From: Hydractinia symbiolongicarpus
Taxonomy: Eukaryota > Cnidaria > Hydrozoa > Anthoathecata > Hydractiniidae
Direction: 5' to 3'
Assembly (NCBI RefSeq): GCF_029227915.1
Contig: NC_079879.1
Coordinates: 19,479,001 to 19,543,000 of the forward strand
DNA: 64,000 nt
Under the pieces are notes generated by a model. That model made no database searches. It saw only the letters and a program-made list of their open reading frames with translations, and had not been told where the DNA came from. Positions within the stretch are counted from its first letter, which is position 1. Each line of letters begins with the position of its first letter. Positions 13,299 to 26,600 of this stretch are shown in pieces. Position numbers and translations under genes: made by a program.

Positions 13299-15018
13299 AT
13301 GGAAGCTGTATCAATGCTAGTAGCTGTTGTGTTCGTTGTATTGGCATGTTTTATGTGGAATCTTGTTAAAAGAAATATATCAAATAGACCACCTGGGCCG
13401 TTGGAATTGCCCATTATAGGTATGTCAAGAGTTCCGAGATAAATTTTTGCAACATTTTTTACATAACTGTTATTATCAGAAAGTATTATAAACGAAGTTC
13501 ATGTTTCTCCCAGTCTTTGTTCTGTAAATAAAAACAGAAGTCAAATCAACTATTTAATGCACAATTAAGTGAAATTTCGGCCTAAAAATAACATAGGCGT
13601 TCTGCCCCTTTGTTTTCCTTAATACTTGTATTTCTTTTTAAAACAGCTTCAAAGAATTGTTGTTTCTTTTAATAGGTCATATGCACCTCATTGGTTCCCG
13701 GTCGCTTCATCTTCTATTAAAAGAACTATCCGAATCATATGGCGACATTTTTTCTTTAAAGTTAGGTTCTAGACAGTCCGTGGTTCTTGGAAGCAGGGAA
13801 GCTATACATGAGGCTTTTGTCAAAAAAGCCAAGGCGTTTGCAGGTCGTCCTGATTTGCCGACATTTAAGTTTACACGAAATGGACAAACAGGATTGTCCT
13901 TATGCGATTATAGTGATGAATATGTCAATAACAGAAAGATGACAATGAAATCGATTCATCACTTTGTAAACAACGCTGCCAATCTAAATAAGGTATTAGG
14001 GGAAGAAGCCCTAAAGATGATAACACTTTTTGATCAGTATGTTGGTAGCAATAAAAGCATTGCTCCCTTGCAGGAATTTCAAAAAGTCATTCCAAGTATC
14101 TTTTTAAACATGATGTTCGGGTTAACCTACGAATACAATAATGAACGTTTTCAGGAAGCCACGAAAATTTATAGGAAATGGTTTGAAGTAGCAGAAGCAG
14201 ATAATCCTGCTGATTTCTTCCGTTTTCTGGAGAGGTTTCCCAATCAAAGGTTACAGGTCGCACAAGAATGCGGTGTTTACTTTGAGAAGTTTATCTTGTC
14301 TATGATGGATTTATCAGACTCATCTAAGCACTGCTTGTTCGATGAGTTTAAAACAGTGCATACTAACTCAAACGAGGAAAAATTGTCGGAACCATTCAGA
14401 AAGAGTCTAGCCAAAGTAATTTCTGATATTGTGGGAGGAGGTTTTGATACTGCCGCTGCAACGCTGGCATGGGCAGTATTATACTTAAATCAACATCAGG
14501 AAGTATTGAAGAAATGTCGAGAGGAAATAAACTCCGTTACAAACGATCGAATGATTTCTCCAGACCTTAAGTCACAGACACCGTACTTTTGTGCAACAGT
14601 TTACGACATACTCAGGTTATCAACTGTAGCTCCCTTAGGTCTAGTTCGAAAAGTGATGCATGATGTTAACTTGAGCTCATATCTAATCCAAAAAGACACT
14701 ATGGTGTTAGCAAATCATTGGGCAGCTAATCATGATCCGCAGTTTTGGGAAAAGCCAGAAGCTCTACACCCGAATCACTTTTTGACAGAAAGTGGAGAGT
14801 TAGACACTTCCTTGGCAAGAGAGATCTCAACATTCTCGTCCGGTGTTCGTCGTTGTCCCGGAGATCAAATTGGAATATTAATGCTATTTGTCGTGCTGGG
14901 AACACTAATTAAAAATTACGACATCTCACTTACCCAACCACCAAAGGATTTGATTCCATTGAGAGGCGTAACACTAAAGCCAAAACATTACGAAATCACC
15001 TTGAAATTAGTATCATAA
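13299..15018 (+). CDS. Cytochrome P450, CYP2-clan type (two exons)
   Basis: Exons are 13299-13419 and 13676-15018, joined by a 256-base GT-AG intron in phase 1, giving 487 residues, a normal microsomal P450 length. The N-terminus has a hydrophobic ER anchor (about residues 4-24), a basic stop-transfer (KR) and the proline hinge RPPGP, then LPIIG split by the intron. Later motifs are the I-helix GGGFDT (294-299), a K-helix DILR at 351-354 where the family has ExxR, PNHF (406-409, the PxHF form common in CYP2 proteins) and the heme loop FSSGVRRC with the thiolate ligand Cys434. Such enzymes insert one oxygen atom from O2 into lipophilic substrates using electrons from P450 reductase. The substrate cannot be inferred. 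The Glu-to-Asp change in ExxR is unusual, but the frame is fully open. The start is chosen because it gives the anchor and hinge and follows a TATA-like box. Confidence 0.93.
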
Positions 15019-15286
15019 ATAAACAATTATTTCTTAGCATGCAAAAACAAAGAAAGCGAGCAGATATTTTATTAATCAAAGTGGTCATCCATTTTATAGT
15101 TTATCTATTGTTCGAAATAATAGATCTATTGTTAATAACCTAAAACCTTACCCTCATATTCCTCTAAATTTTCTTTCAAGAATGCAATTTTATTCAAAAA
15201 AATTTAAAACAATTAAATAATATTCTTCTTTAATTTTACTTTACAAAAGCTGGCGACCGCATCGTTTCCGAGCGTCCATTGTTAAT

Positions 15287-15292
15287 AATAAA
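15287..15292 (+). terminator. Possible polyadenylation signal of the P450 gene
   Basis: AATAAA lies 269 bases after the P450 stop. A second AATAAA overlaps the stop codon itself (15018-15023). Either could serve, and only transcript data would decide. Confidence 0.3.
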
Positions 15293-15299
15293 ATTCTTT

Positions 15300-16029
15300 C
15301 GCCCTTTACTTTTGAAATTGTGTCGCCTGCTTGTTCAGGGTCATATAATGTACATTTTTTTGCACCGTTGACATGTAATCTATCGATATTTAATAAAATT
15401 AGAATCAATACTTCTGTTGTAATCTCTGACTTAAATTTGTTAAGGATCCACTTGGCGGCGTCTTTTTTGTTAATTTCTGTGATATCAACACCTAAATTCG
15501 CTCAACGTGTGAAGTCACGTACGAAATCTTAAAGAGATTAGTTACTATTATAACGCAAAGTGGTGTAATTAGCAGCTGTCCTATGCAAGTTTCCGAATTG
15601 GTACTGTTTTTTGTTTGTCTAAATTATTATCACTGTGGTGACATTGTCGAGGGGTGAAAAGGCTAGCCGGATTAATGATTACTTTATTGTTAATAAGTCA
15701 GCTTAAGACTTCCTAAGTATTAACATTTTTCTCCGTTTTACATTTGCTTTGCTTTTTTTGTGAACTATGCTAATTCATCAAAAAACTTCAGTGTAATTAA
15801 CCCACGTGATAAGAATTTGCAAACAGCGTCAACAAACATATTATCCGATATGTAAGGTCCTTATAAGCGCGTACATTGTTTTGCGGAGATGCTTCAAAAC
15901 AAAGCTGATTATGCTTCTCGGTGCTTCCTGAAAATACCACAGTATATTAAACCAATTATTGAAAATACTGTATTCTTGCTTACGAGTTTGTTATGTAAAT
16001 ATTGAACGAAACTTATCAATACTATCATA
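15300..16029. other. No gene recognised
   Basis: Non-coding in appearance. The 70-codon frame at 15320-15532 (+) has no recognisable domain. Confidence 0.5.
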
Positions 16030-16139
16030 CCCATATACGTATTTCTGTCTATCACACAAAATGGTACCGCAAGTAGCGGACACAATGCGGTATAAAAAGA
16101 ACGGGCAAACCCGTGGATTTTTCCACGGCCACCGACCAG
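16030..16139 (+). mobile_element. Degenerate short Helitron copy
   Basis: Contains CTGTCTATCACACAAAATGG, GCGGTATAAAAAGAACGGGC and the terminal hairpin CCGTGGA-TTTT-TCCACGG, followed by CCACCGACCAG before T. It is collinear with the copy at 4209-4337. The 3' CTAG has become CCAG and the 5' end is eroded, so this is a relic. Confidence 0.6.
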
Positions 16140-17389
16140 TAATTACTAAAATAACCCAAAAGAAATATTGTAAAAACCTATTTATATTGGACCTTTTATG
16201 TATGATACAATTGGTGGGGAAAAGAATAGGAGATATTAAAAGCAACTAAGCTTATTAAAGTAAAGTAAACCAAGGTTATTAAAGAAAAAAGTAAGTTAGT
16301 AGTAAACCCCCCTCTACGCTCTAGTCCATATACTAGCTAAAACTAGACATTATATATACTAATTTCATACCTAAAGCAATATATTACTAAAACATAACTG
16401 CATGCTTTTTTCTATGGCTTTTTCATTTTTTGATGTCGTTTTAGAAAGCGTTTAAGTTGAATAGGAAATTTATTTTGCACAGTAAAATAAGTCAAATAAA
16501 ACAAAACAATGTTTTCATTAGGTGTACATTAGGACGAAAAGACAATTACTATAATCTTCCCATTACATTTAATCTCATATTTAGCATAGAAAAAGTTCTG
16601 TCTATAGATGGGTGCCTCCTAAGAAATTAGGCGCCAGTTAATTCACTACGTTTAAAGAATCAGTGTCGGTTATATTATATTGATTAAGGTATTTTCGTGT
16701 TCAGGACTTTCATCACGTGAAGAAAACAAAAGACAAGTTTCGGACAAATAAAATGGTAAAATGATGAAGCTTTCTGGCAAATTAGCTAGCTACAGGATAA
16801 AACTAAATGATTTTGTAAAAAGGTATTAAGTAGATTACCATCAACGAAATGTGATAAAGAATTACCTCTAGCTATTCAGTAAAAGGATAATGTGATCTGC
16901 AATTATAAATTGAAACATTCTAATTTAACGTTAGTTGCATTAAACGTATTTAAAGAGCGTTTAATTCTACAGTAGGTTATAAAGACTTTTAACCTGCATT
17001 CGAAAACATGACTAATATATTCATCCCCGAACGTAATGAAATAGTGAACTACTTTGTTCATTGGTCTTGATCAGAGTTATTGTATTTGAACTAGGTGGTC
17101 TTTTACAATGGCTGTTTCATATGTCTCGCTACTATGGTACTCAGAGGCAGTGAAATACAGGTAATATCATAGAGATTAGACAGAGGATTCAGCGTTGAAA
17201 CGCTGCTTTAAGCCACAATTAACTCTGTGACCCAACTTTGACAGCCTCTTAATAAGAGCCTTAAACGATGACACACATTTAGTTGGAGCGCTTTAGTGCA
17301 GGTACACAGTGTTTCGTAAATCAATCGAAGCGCAAATAGGATTATATGTACTTTTTCACGCGTAATATTTTTTCGGCGGGATATATTTC
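16140..17389. other. No gene recognised
   Basis: Anonymous A+T-rich sequence. No supported exon, RNA gene or repeat terminus. Confidence 0.5.
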
Positions 17390-18440
17390 CGTGAAAATTT
17401 TAGAATTAACAGTGACACCATGGTGATTGTTTAGTACAGATAAAACCGTGTTGTACATTCGTAAAGTCGTAATAACCTTTTAAAACAAATTTTTTTGCTG
17501 CTTCGATTTAAATAAAAACACAGGAAACAACCCGTCGTTACACTCTTCAGTTTAAACAATCACTCAGCTAGTTTAATTTGCGGAATAAGTGAAATTTGCA
17601 AAATTAATTTTCAGTTTAAATGAAAAACACATCCTAAACCATTGCAATGCATGGTATGACTGGGCAACTACATTAAGTATACAAAATATTATTTAAAAAT
17701 TGTGTTGCAGCCAACGTTTATAGGCTTTGTTTTTAAGGAATAGGTAGCCAATTGCTAGCGAGGTAGCTGCAATCCTATGTGTAAAGTAAAAAACAGATTG
17801 GTGAAGTTGATACAATAATAAATGTTGGCTGGGATAAAAAACAAAATAAACTAAATAAAGATATTAAAAGAATAGCAATAAGAATATTCAGCTAGTCAGC
17901 AGCTAGCTGACTAACTTTAGGAATGCTCCCTTTTAAAATCTACGTTTGTAGTCAAAACCTCAAAATTGGTTTGTTTAAGATTTATGCATGGCTAAATGTA
18001 TAAATCCCGTTGTTACCCTGTTATAACAAAAACTATTGTTTGATATTATTTCATCTTGCAAAGTAAGTTTGTAAAATTTAAAAAAATAATCGTCGCACCC
18101 GGCTGAGTACTCATTACAGGTAAACCATTTCGCACATATACAAAACATCGAGTTAGGCGCTTAGTACAGATATCTAAACAATGTTGCACATTTGTGTAAG
18201 GGCAACACCCTTTCCCAAAAAAACATTATCGCCACTTTATTTAAATAAGAAACAAAAACAGAATCATCCCGTTGTTAACACGGAGGTAAACGTTTATTAC
18301 AGGTAAACCGTGGCGCACATGAGTATAGGCAAATACCATTTTCCAGAAAAACACAGGAAACAGTCCCTTGTTACACCGTCTATTTTTAAAAATCACTCAG
18401 CAATTTTGCTTTGCGGAATAAGTTTTAATGCCAGTGATAA
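17390..18440. repeat. Cluster of diverged direct repeats
   Basis: Two pairs of related phrases recur in the same orientation. ACACAGGAAACA followed by a GTTACAC-containing stretch, AATCACTCAG and TTTGCGGAATAAGT occurs near 17517-17590 and again near 18348-18425. CATTACAGGTAAACC with GCACAT occurs near 18112 and near 18297. ACAGATA-AAAC with TTGTACAT/TTGCACAT occurs near 17436 and 18167. This suggests an old tandem duplication or two relics of one element. No coding capacity seen. Confidence 0.5.
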
Positions 18441-19719
18441 AAGGTGTAGTTAATTAACTGTATTTAGCAACATAAGAATTTTTGATTAAAAAGTTTGTTG
18501 TAGACAAACTGCATTTGGCCACTTTCAATTTTTAGCCAGAAATAGCTGAAGAACTAGCTAGATAGCCACAACCGTTAAATAATAATAAATAATGATGTAC
18601 TAGACTGAATAAAAACTCTTAAAAAAATAGGAATGAAAAAAGCTAGCTACAGCTAGCTGGCTGGTTTCAGTAGAATGGCTAAAAAACGTGATGATATATT
18701 TATTTTAGCACGTAAAACTTACAGAAAATAAATATTCTTCTATACCAAGTGTTTGGAAAAAAAAAAGGTACCGTGATTCTGAAATTAGCTGCGTGCAACC
18801 AAAACAAGGTCTGTAAGAATTGGATTCAGCTAGGATTTTCGAGAAATAAAGATGCAGCGCAATTCTTTTGAACAAAAAGTATTTTTTAGACCAATTTGCT
18901 AGACACTTTTAGTTTTAGCCAAATTATTGAGGTAACATGAGTAGAAACCGTAATAATTAGTTCTTGTAAAATTTTCAGTCTTTCGAAATATAATTCTCGC
19001 ACAAAGTAATTCCCTTAAAATATCTCTTAATGGTTCTGGTCTTGTACAATAATTTAAAAACTTTTCTGAACTATCTGGAACTTTTGTAAACTCAATATTA
19101 TCTCTTAAATTTTAGCTCATCACAAAGACTTAACTAATTATACCAATCATAAAAGCTCTTTGTCTACTTTATAAACAACATTTCTAATTGATTTATGACC
19201 AATAACTCCAATTAGGATAAATCTTGATTACAGAAAAGTACTTCAGTGGAATCGGATATCTAAGACAGGCTTTATAATCTATAGTTGTCCCTACATATAT
19301 CCAGATGTTATTCTGCCCTTCACCTAGCTTTAGAACGCCGCAAAAACTTTAACAAACTGGATTAGAAATCTAACAATGAACCATCTCAGTTCAGCAAAAA
19401 AAATTCATTTTTGGGAACTATATACCTAGCTAGCTAAATTATAACAAAATCTTTTGTAACCTTCTAATAAAACAGCACAACCTTTCTTTCAAACTTTAAA
19501 GACGTTTATTGTAGTTACTAAGATAATTTTTCTTATATATTTTAGTCGTGAGACATTACAATATCTTAGTAGGTTTTCTATTTCTGGAACATAAAATTTC
19601 TGGCCGCTAAAGTTCCGTCATTGTTGGTCGTATAAATTAACGTATTACGTATAACGTGTTGAACAACCTGACCATATATTGGCCAAAAACACTTAACGAT
19701 ACAAGGGTTTTTTCGTTGT
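18441..19719. other. No gene recognised
   Basis: A+T-rich sequence with several GCTAGC-rich patches and no supportable gene. Confidence 0.5.
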
Positions 19720-19870
19720 CTTCTCAAGAATGGTAACAAGATTTTTTTCTCGCACAAACACACACAAACAGACTAACGGGATTTGCCTATTACTAAAGAG
19801 ACTAGTCGGTGACTCCTGGAAAATTCACGGGGATTCCCCCTTTGCAGCAAAGTTGATTAAATATATCGCT
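19720..19870 (-). mobile_element. Junction of two head-to-tail Helitron copies
   Basis: At 19800-19805 the - strand reads CTAG immediately followed by TCTCTTTAGTAATAGG, so the 3' end of one Helitron (extending to higher coordinates) abuts the 5' TC of the next (extending to lower coordinates). The 3' hairpin of the right-hand copy is degraded (GTGAATTTTCCAGG). The outer ends of both copies are not recognisable, so the limits given are approximate. The same type of junction builds the large array at 40.6-45.4 kb. Confidence 0.6.
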
Positions 19871-21710
19871 TTTGTTATTTGCAGCTGGAAAATTTTGTGC
19901 ATGCTTAACATAAATTGCTTTTGGCCGACAAAAAAATTCAGCTATTATTTTTGACATTACCAATTTTACATAGCAAGATTTCCATTATAGAATTTACTAC
20001 ACTTCCTAAATAAGTATCCAATAAAATATTTCACTTTCTATGAGAATACTTTTACAAAAGCTTTTTTTTTATTTTATTCAATTGTATTGTATGTAATAAA
20101 AGTTATTGGGAACCTTGGGTTGTTAACGGCAAAACATCTTCCAGCCGCAGATTGTTTTGACCCTCTTTTGATCACTTTTATCCATATTACCCTGTTTTAC
20201 ATAGTGGCTGGTGCATTAAAAGGCAAAAAACAAATGTAGGATAACACTTGTTACCTTATATAGTGCAGTGCTTCAGTACTTATTAAAAAAAGATTGAACC
20301 CTTCCCAATTTCACTTCACTATTTTTTGTTGAATACACAAATTTTCAAACAAGAATATGATGCACCCATATCCTGACGATTAGAACAGATCCGACAGGTT
20401 ATATACAGCCCATAGTGCTTTCTAATGATGATTTGTAGATTTTTTAGCTATTATTTTACTCCTATCAGGCTTTTTTCTCCCATAGTAAAAAAAAACTTTG
20501 TTACTAAATCCACAATAAACTTTTGCAGAAAAAATCTGGATGAAGAGTTGTGGTAATTTATTTACGTAGGAAAATTTCATCATATTTTACGCAAAACTGC
20601 TAAGAACAGATCCATTTTATTGGATTTAGAAACAATAGAGAAATCAATTTGTCTCAACAGCATCTCATTTAGTTAAAAAACAATCCAAAAAGCGTAAAGC
20701 TCTGATTAACGGACAGATTTCATAACACCGGCTGAATTCTGATTAAAATCTTCATAGAAATAATTCCAAAACGCAGGCAATTAGCTTACCCTCAAATTAA
20801 CTTTCTTTCTAATCAGCAGACACCTGAAGAAGATGATGCAACTGCTTTTTTGCAGAGAGATGACGAAAAGAAACATTGTTTTTCCTAGCATTTTTTAAAT
20901 CGTTGCTATTTTGAACATTTGAAAAAATACATATTTCTGTCTGAAATAGTCCTTCAAGCTCTTTTAAAAAACCGAAAAGGGCGTAAAATGTACTTATAGT
21001 ATCAAAAATAAACCTAAAACTTCTAAATAGCGGACACCAGTGGGCAGATTTTTTTGCACGAGGTGACTGTTAATTAGGAAGGCTACTGTATATCTATCAC
21101 CATAGCTAGCGACATCAATATGTAATTAATTTTTTTCCACTCGTTATTCATCTTGGAAACACGCGTACCCCTAATATACCTTTAAAAAGAAAAATACCTT
21201 TATTTATAAATACAAAATGATGTGAGAAGCTTCATAGTAGAGCATCAAATAAATTTCTCCTTTCTTTCATCATGTGTCCAGCCGCGTCACTGGTTTAAAT
21301 TTTCAGACCTTGACTTTGTCTACTTAGTTCTAAAATATCTTTTGTTGAGCAATGTCAGAATTGACGCTGTAATTCGAAGGAGTTTCTTGGCTTACGCAAA
21401 GAGCAATTAGAACTTATAATAGAACCACTTATAAATTATGTGGCGTATTTCATACTGTGAAATGATTCCAGTCTACCTTATTAGGCATCTGTTGGCTGTA
21501 ATGACGTCTAAAAAGTATGACCTTGCATTCACCAACATTTTTTGTGCTAGCATGGATTATGGTAAAGTGTTATTGTGCTCAGTACAACCAATGATTTTAA
21601 AATTTTACCTGTCGTGATTATTCAAAAGATTCAAACTGTACACAATTACTGGCAAGTATTTTAAGAATTACTGTGGAATTTTATGAATGAGTCTCATTAA
21701 TCCCAATGTC

Positions 21711-21768
21711 GTCCAGAAAGATTAATCCTATAATGAAAATGTCCAGAAAGATAAGTCCTAATGAAAAT
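21711..21768. repeat. Two-copy tandem duplication, about 29 bp
   Basis: Unit 1 (21711-21740) and unit 2 (21741-21768) both run GTCCAGAAAGAT...CCTA...ATGAAAAT and differ by a two-base gap and two substitutions. Confidence 0.8.
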
Positions 21769-22847
21769 TAAGGATACTAAAAGGATGAGATACACATCAT
21801 ATTAAAAGAAATTTCCATATTTAGGTTAAAGTGATATGGCATTAAAAACTTCAATTAAATATTGAGTTTTACTATAGGAAAAAAAGAGAAATTACACAAC
21901 AGAATGCCTCTTTTTAAGAATTATCAGTACTTTCACACACAATAGTGAGAAGGCACGTCGCTTGATACCAGTTCTTTTTATGCTTTCCTGAAAAGCGAGT
22001 ATAACAATCATTTTTTTATATATAGAATACAAACAATTATTTTTGTGTGATGAAGGAAATAATTACATCCTACGTATGAACTCACGTGTTATTCAAGGAA
22101 GATCTGAGAGGTTTACAAAGAATAACATTAGGAAAGGGACTTAAACGACGCAGCGTCATGAAGTACCATAGTACTCGAAAACAAATAAAAAAGTAAAAAA
22201 AACACGAGGAAAATTACATTCATTCATTTGCAATAAGCATGTACCCTTCTTGCCGCACTGGCTGTACCGTCATTTAAGCACTCAGTCTTGCACAGATAAT
22301 TGCTGTGGTGGCCAAGTTCAAGTGCTGTTCTCGGCTGTTAAACTGGAGTTTTAGGCTAAAGGGGCAATTTAAGGTGACCCACCAAATATTGAGGGAACTG
22401 GAACAGAGCAATATGAAACATCTTTCTAATCTGAAACTTCTGGTGGAAAGCAATACCCATTCCATAACAGAAATAGATTTTTTCTACCATAGTAGACATT
22501 CCAAAAGTTAACTTGATATTGTTGCCAGTTTTTTTTTCTTGTATTTGTAAATAAGAGCAAAAAGTGTTATGTTAATCTTGTCACATGGCCTTACGCAGAA
22601 TTTGTAACTCGTGCCAGCCCCTTGAATTCGCTAGATACTAAGACGTAAAAGATAGAAAACGCTTGCTTTTATGCTACTCATTACTGCGACATAACAGAAA
22701 GAATGTGTTCACCCCCAGCTATCATTGAATTTTTTATTGTTGTTATAAAAACCCAAGAAATTTAGATCTTTACAACTTTAACTTTAATTCAATACATCTA
22801 CGGATGTGTTTAAATAGAGAATTAAAAAAACTTACTTAAAAATGACA

Positions 22848-22875
22848 TTTATTTATTTATTTATTTATTTATTTA
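22848..22875. repeat. ATTT microsatellite
   Basis: About seven uninterrupted TTTA units. Ordinary simple repeat. Confidence 0.9.
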
Positions 22876-23030
22876 CATTTTTGATTTGATATCTATTGTA
22901 TTGTCATCTGTTATCAAACGAAAAGTCAAAAAGTTTGTATAACATAAACTATACCGTTGCTATATCTTTTTTTGAAAATTTTACAGAGGTTTTATATATC
23001 TGTTATATATCTGTAGAATTGGAGAATTCA

Positions 23031-23618
23031 CCGATTGATCAAATTCGATTTGTCGCAATTATAGTGAGCATTAAAATAAAATCGAAACTTAACAGGTGGC
23101 AAGGCACGATCCAATTAATCGAATTCGATCTATCGAAATTTTATTAAACATTAATATAAAACTGAACAGATTTTTAATAATTTCCTTTCGATAAAATGTC
23201 TTTAGAGAGCAAAAACAGAGTTGAACTGTTACAGTGGCTGTTACAGCTATTATTACAACAACTAAAAAACATTAGAAACGGGGTGTGTTATATTTTACTT
23301 TTCTGTTAATAAGCTTCATTCACTGATAAAAATCTCGCTGATTTCTGTTTTATCCTTTTTTGACGAAGTGATGTTTTTAAAGTTCCTCTACTAATGTTGA
23401 TTTTTGATATACAAACTCAGAATTTTTTGAACGCACATTTGATGCACAGATTTTAAGGATTTGGATTAGCTAAAAGCCTTCTGATTAATCAAAAAAGTTG
23501 AACTGGTTCGACTTTTTAAAAATCGAATTCGACAAGGGTGAGCAGGCAGAAAGCATACGATTTTTACATGATACACGATCCAATAAACAAATTCGACTAA
23601 TCGAATTTGATCAATCGG
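23031..23618. mobile_element. MITE-like element with 25-bp terminal inverted repeats
   Basis: The left end CCGATTGATCAAATTCGATT... (23031-23055) and the reverse complement of 23594-23618 match over 25 bases with one mismatch. About 540 bp lies between the ends, dotted with TCGAATTCGAT palindromes and a second shared phrase (ATCCAAT near 23109 and 23579). No transposase frame is present. It has the structure of a non-autonomous DNA transposon of unknown superfamily. Confidence 0.7.
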
Positions 23619-26600
23619 ATCGTATATCACCGGCTTAACAGCTTGCAATCATACAGTCTTAGACACACTACACTGGAAAACTATTCGCACATGATTTGCG
23701 CATGTTTACAGTCGATTAATTTTCGCTTTCTCGGTAGACCTATATGCTGTGAAAACCTGGTTTCTACTCCTGGGTTTTATTAAAAAGAAAAAGGGCAATT
23801 CGTTTTTCTCACTGGTTTCTGCAATATCAGCTATTTTAATCTCTCTTCAGAGTGTATCGCTAGCTCGAAAGCACTACTTTTTCAGGATGAATTTACAGTT
23901 GTTGCTTGATATCTCAACCTCGCCAAAGAATACATGAAAGTTCAATGTCAAACAAATCGTTTCTTACGACATTAGGTTCACCAAAGAAAAATCAAGTCAT
24001 GTATTTCTAACTGTTGTATTCTTTTTAGAAAATTCCAGCGTAGTTATTTTTAATGTCTACACGATGTTCGGTAACAGCATGGTCAGTATTTTATTTCAAT
24101 GAATTTTTTTGCATCCTGGGTTCAACATCCCACTTCTCGCATCCCGCGTCCCACTTTTCCGATATGCCGTTTTGGTCGCGTTGGCGCACTGAATATTTGC
24201 AACTACAGATCGTAAAGACAAAGTAAAAAGTCTAATTTCAAACAAAGAGCCAGAGAAAGCGATATGTATCTAAAATCATGATACTAGTAAAAGTTTTTTT
24301 GTGTATCAAGATATAGTTAATATATCATGAGGGGAGCCAGTTGTTCCCGTATTGAGTGCGAGTAGGCCTCCAACTCTACGTGGGAGCATCTGTTCTCCTT
24401 CTTTTCGCGTTTTGTAAATACTTTTATACGTTTATTTTGTCCTTGTTTCATTGTGTTTTTGTCTCTCGGGTACAGCGTTTTTGTCGTTTTTAGTGCGTGT
24501 ACAAGTTTTTGTTCGTCAGTATGTAAAGCATCTGTGCCGTTTGTGTGCGTATAGGTGAAGTTTAGGAATTTGTGTTTTAGTAAGTATATGTTTTTCTTGC
24601 TTTTGATATTTATGTAGATTGTATTGACAATTTGGCATCAGGCTTCCAGAATTAGTTTTTTTTTCTTAAAATATATCGGGGGCGGCGCCAAAATTTCGAG
24701 AGTGGGAGGGCTTAGGCAAAGTCGTGGATTTTGAGATTTTAGTGACAATCAGCGAGCAAAGCGGAGTTGCAAAAACAGCTGGATTCCTGGAGGCGCTTTA
24801 AGCCCCCTGGTGCAGTCCGGGGGCAAAGACCCTTGATTTTACTTATATTACTTAGCAAAGAAGTCGGGGTTGGGGTGGGGATCGGGGGAGCTGTGAATTG
24901 TGAAAGAAAAGTCAATGTCACACTTTGTGTCAGTAAAACCGCCCACCCCGTAGACGTTACTGCAAAGTTTAGGTAACACTAAATTTTTAATCATATGATA
25001 CACTGCGTTGTATAACAGCTTGTTTATATATTGTCACGAGGTATATATTTCATAAAACACGAACACCCAGAGAGAATGGTATAGAGAGTATGCAAAGAGC
25101 TTATTCACCTTATGATAAATCTTGCACCAAGTTTAGCGCGGATCATAGTTTGAATAAAATTTTCAAAGAGGTTTTTGTCTGCTTGATTCATTATTAGCAT
25201 ATATTTCTATATGAGAAAATATATATCCTATTAGCTTTCTTATGAACTATTTTGTGGCTTTAGAATATAAAGTATAACTATAAATGTTTGCTTTGTTTTC
25301 GCTTCTTTGCTTGCTTGTACAAAATTGTTGTTTTGAAATTCAAGCATAAAATAAATGTAAAAAAATTTGCAATTTTTTTCTTCAGTAGTAGATTGCACTT
25401 CAGCGCATTTTATTCGCTTCGAGCTTTGTGTCTCAGTTTGTTTTTAAAATACGCTCTTCAATGCAGGGTTACAAAAATTTAGAAGCATGCAGCAAACTTT
25501 AACTTATATCTGTCTGACAAGTGATTTTTACTACAGGCTTCTTGACTAACACCAAAACAGACCCTGATCATTAAGGGTAAGCTTAAGTTGACCATAACCA
25601 AAGCCGCGAGTAGAACACTGCTGCACATGAATGCTTATGAAGCCGCCAAATAGGCAACAGCGATATTCAATACAAACTGTTCTTTACGCTCTGATAATAT
25701 TAACGATCTCGATAAAGTTTACCCTGCGAAAAATTTGACCTACTTAAAAATTTTTAGCTTCATACGCAGAAAACCCTTTTTATAGACCCACTATGCTTCT
25801 CCACTTTAAGCCTGTGTCTATCACATTTCCTTTATTTTCTTGCATTAAGTTTTGGATAGTTTCATTCTCCGTAACATGCATTTTCACATTTTTTGAATTG
25901 CAACCAACCATATCTGCCGCGATCTTTTAACCTCAATCTTAGGAACATTCAAAACTCTTTTTGAAATGAGTTTGGCAAGTTTCAGTCTCAACAGGTAAGA
26001 AATAAATTGTGTTACATGGAAGATTGACGATTTCTTGTGCAGAAATCGTTAAAGCGATTGCGTTAAAATCGACTGGGGAAGGCACGGCAAGACACTGTGT
26101 GAAAGCCAAAATTAGTGTTCTGTTACACAGATAGTTAAGACGGAAATCTTTCTGTTATCAAAACGATGTAATAGTTGTACATCTAACTACGTAATGGTAG
26201 TGAATATTGGTTTTTTCAACATTGTAAATTATCTGTTTATAACATTTGGAGGAATGACATCAGTTAAAACTTGTGCCCAAGTTTAAGTAATGAAAGTTAT
26301 ACTACAGTAAACCCTTCCTAAACCTGTAGGTGGGAAGACTTTTGGGATTAAGGGTGCATACTATTTAACGCAAATTAGCTGCTAAATTTAAAACTCTTAC
26401 TCAAAAATGTTGCTAAATCTTTTTTATTCAATTTAGTTTTTGAGTTAAATGAAATGCCTTGCAGACTAAAAGATTTCGAATTCTTGTTCGCGTCTACTTT
26501 TGTTCTCTATATCTTTCCAGTTCGCCAGTAGTCTGTTTTGTACAGAACTTCTACAATGTTGTTCAGTCATTTTAAATAATTACTAACCCATGGTATAAAC

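Larger units (their letters stand above)
19871..23030. other. Mostly anonymous; small simple repeats
   Basis: No gene supported. A 30/28-base tandem duplication (unit starting GTCCAGAAAGAT) lies at 21711-21768, and an ATTT microsatellite at 22848-22875. Overlapping frames on both strands near 22.3-22.5 kb have no protein features. Confidence 0.5.

Noticed and set aside
15991-16249. Overlapping + and - strand frames of 84-96 codons
   Set aside because: They run across a degenerate Helitron copy and have no protein signature.
25967-26001. Exon-like stretch with TCTTAG acceptor and CAG|GTAAGA donor
   Set aside because: Although open in one frame, no neighbouring exon keeps the frame: joining to the next acceptor gives an immediate stop.
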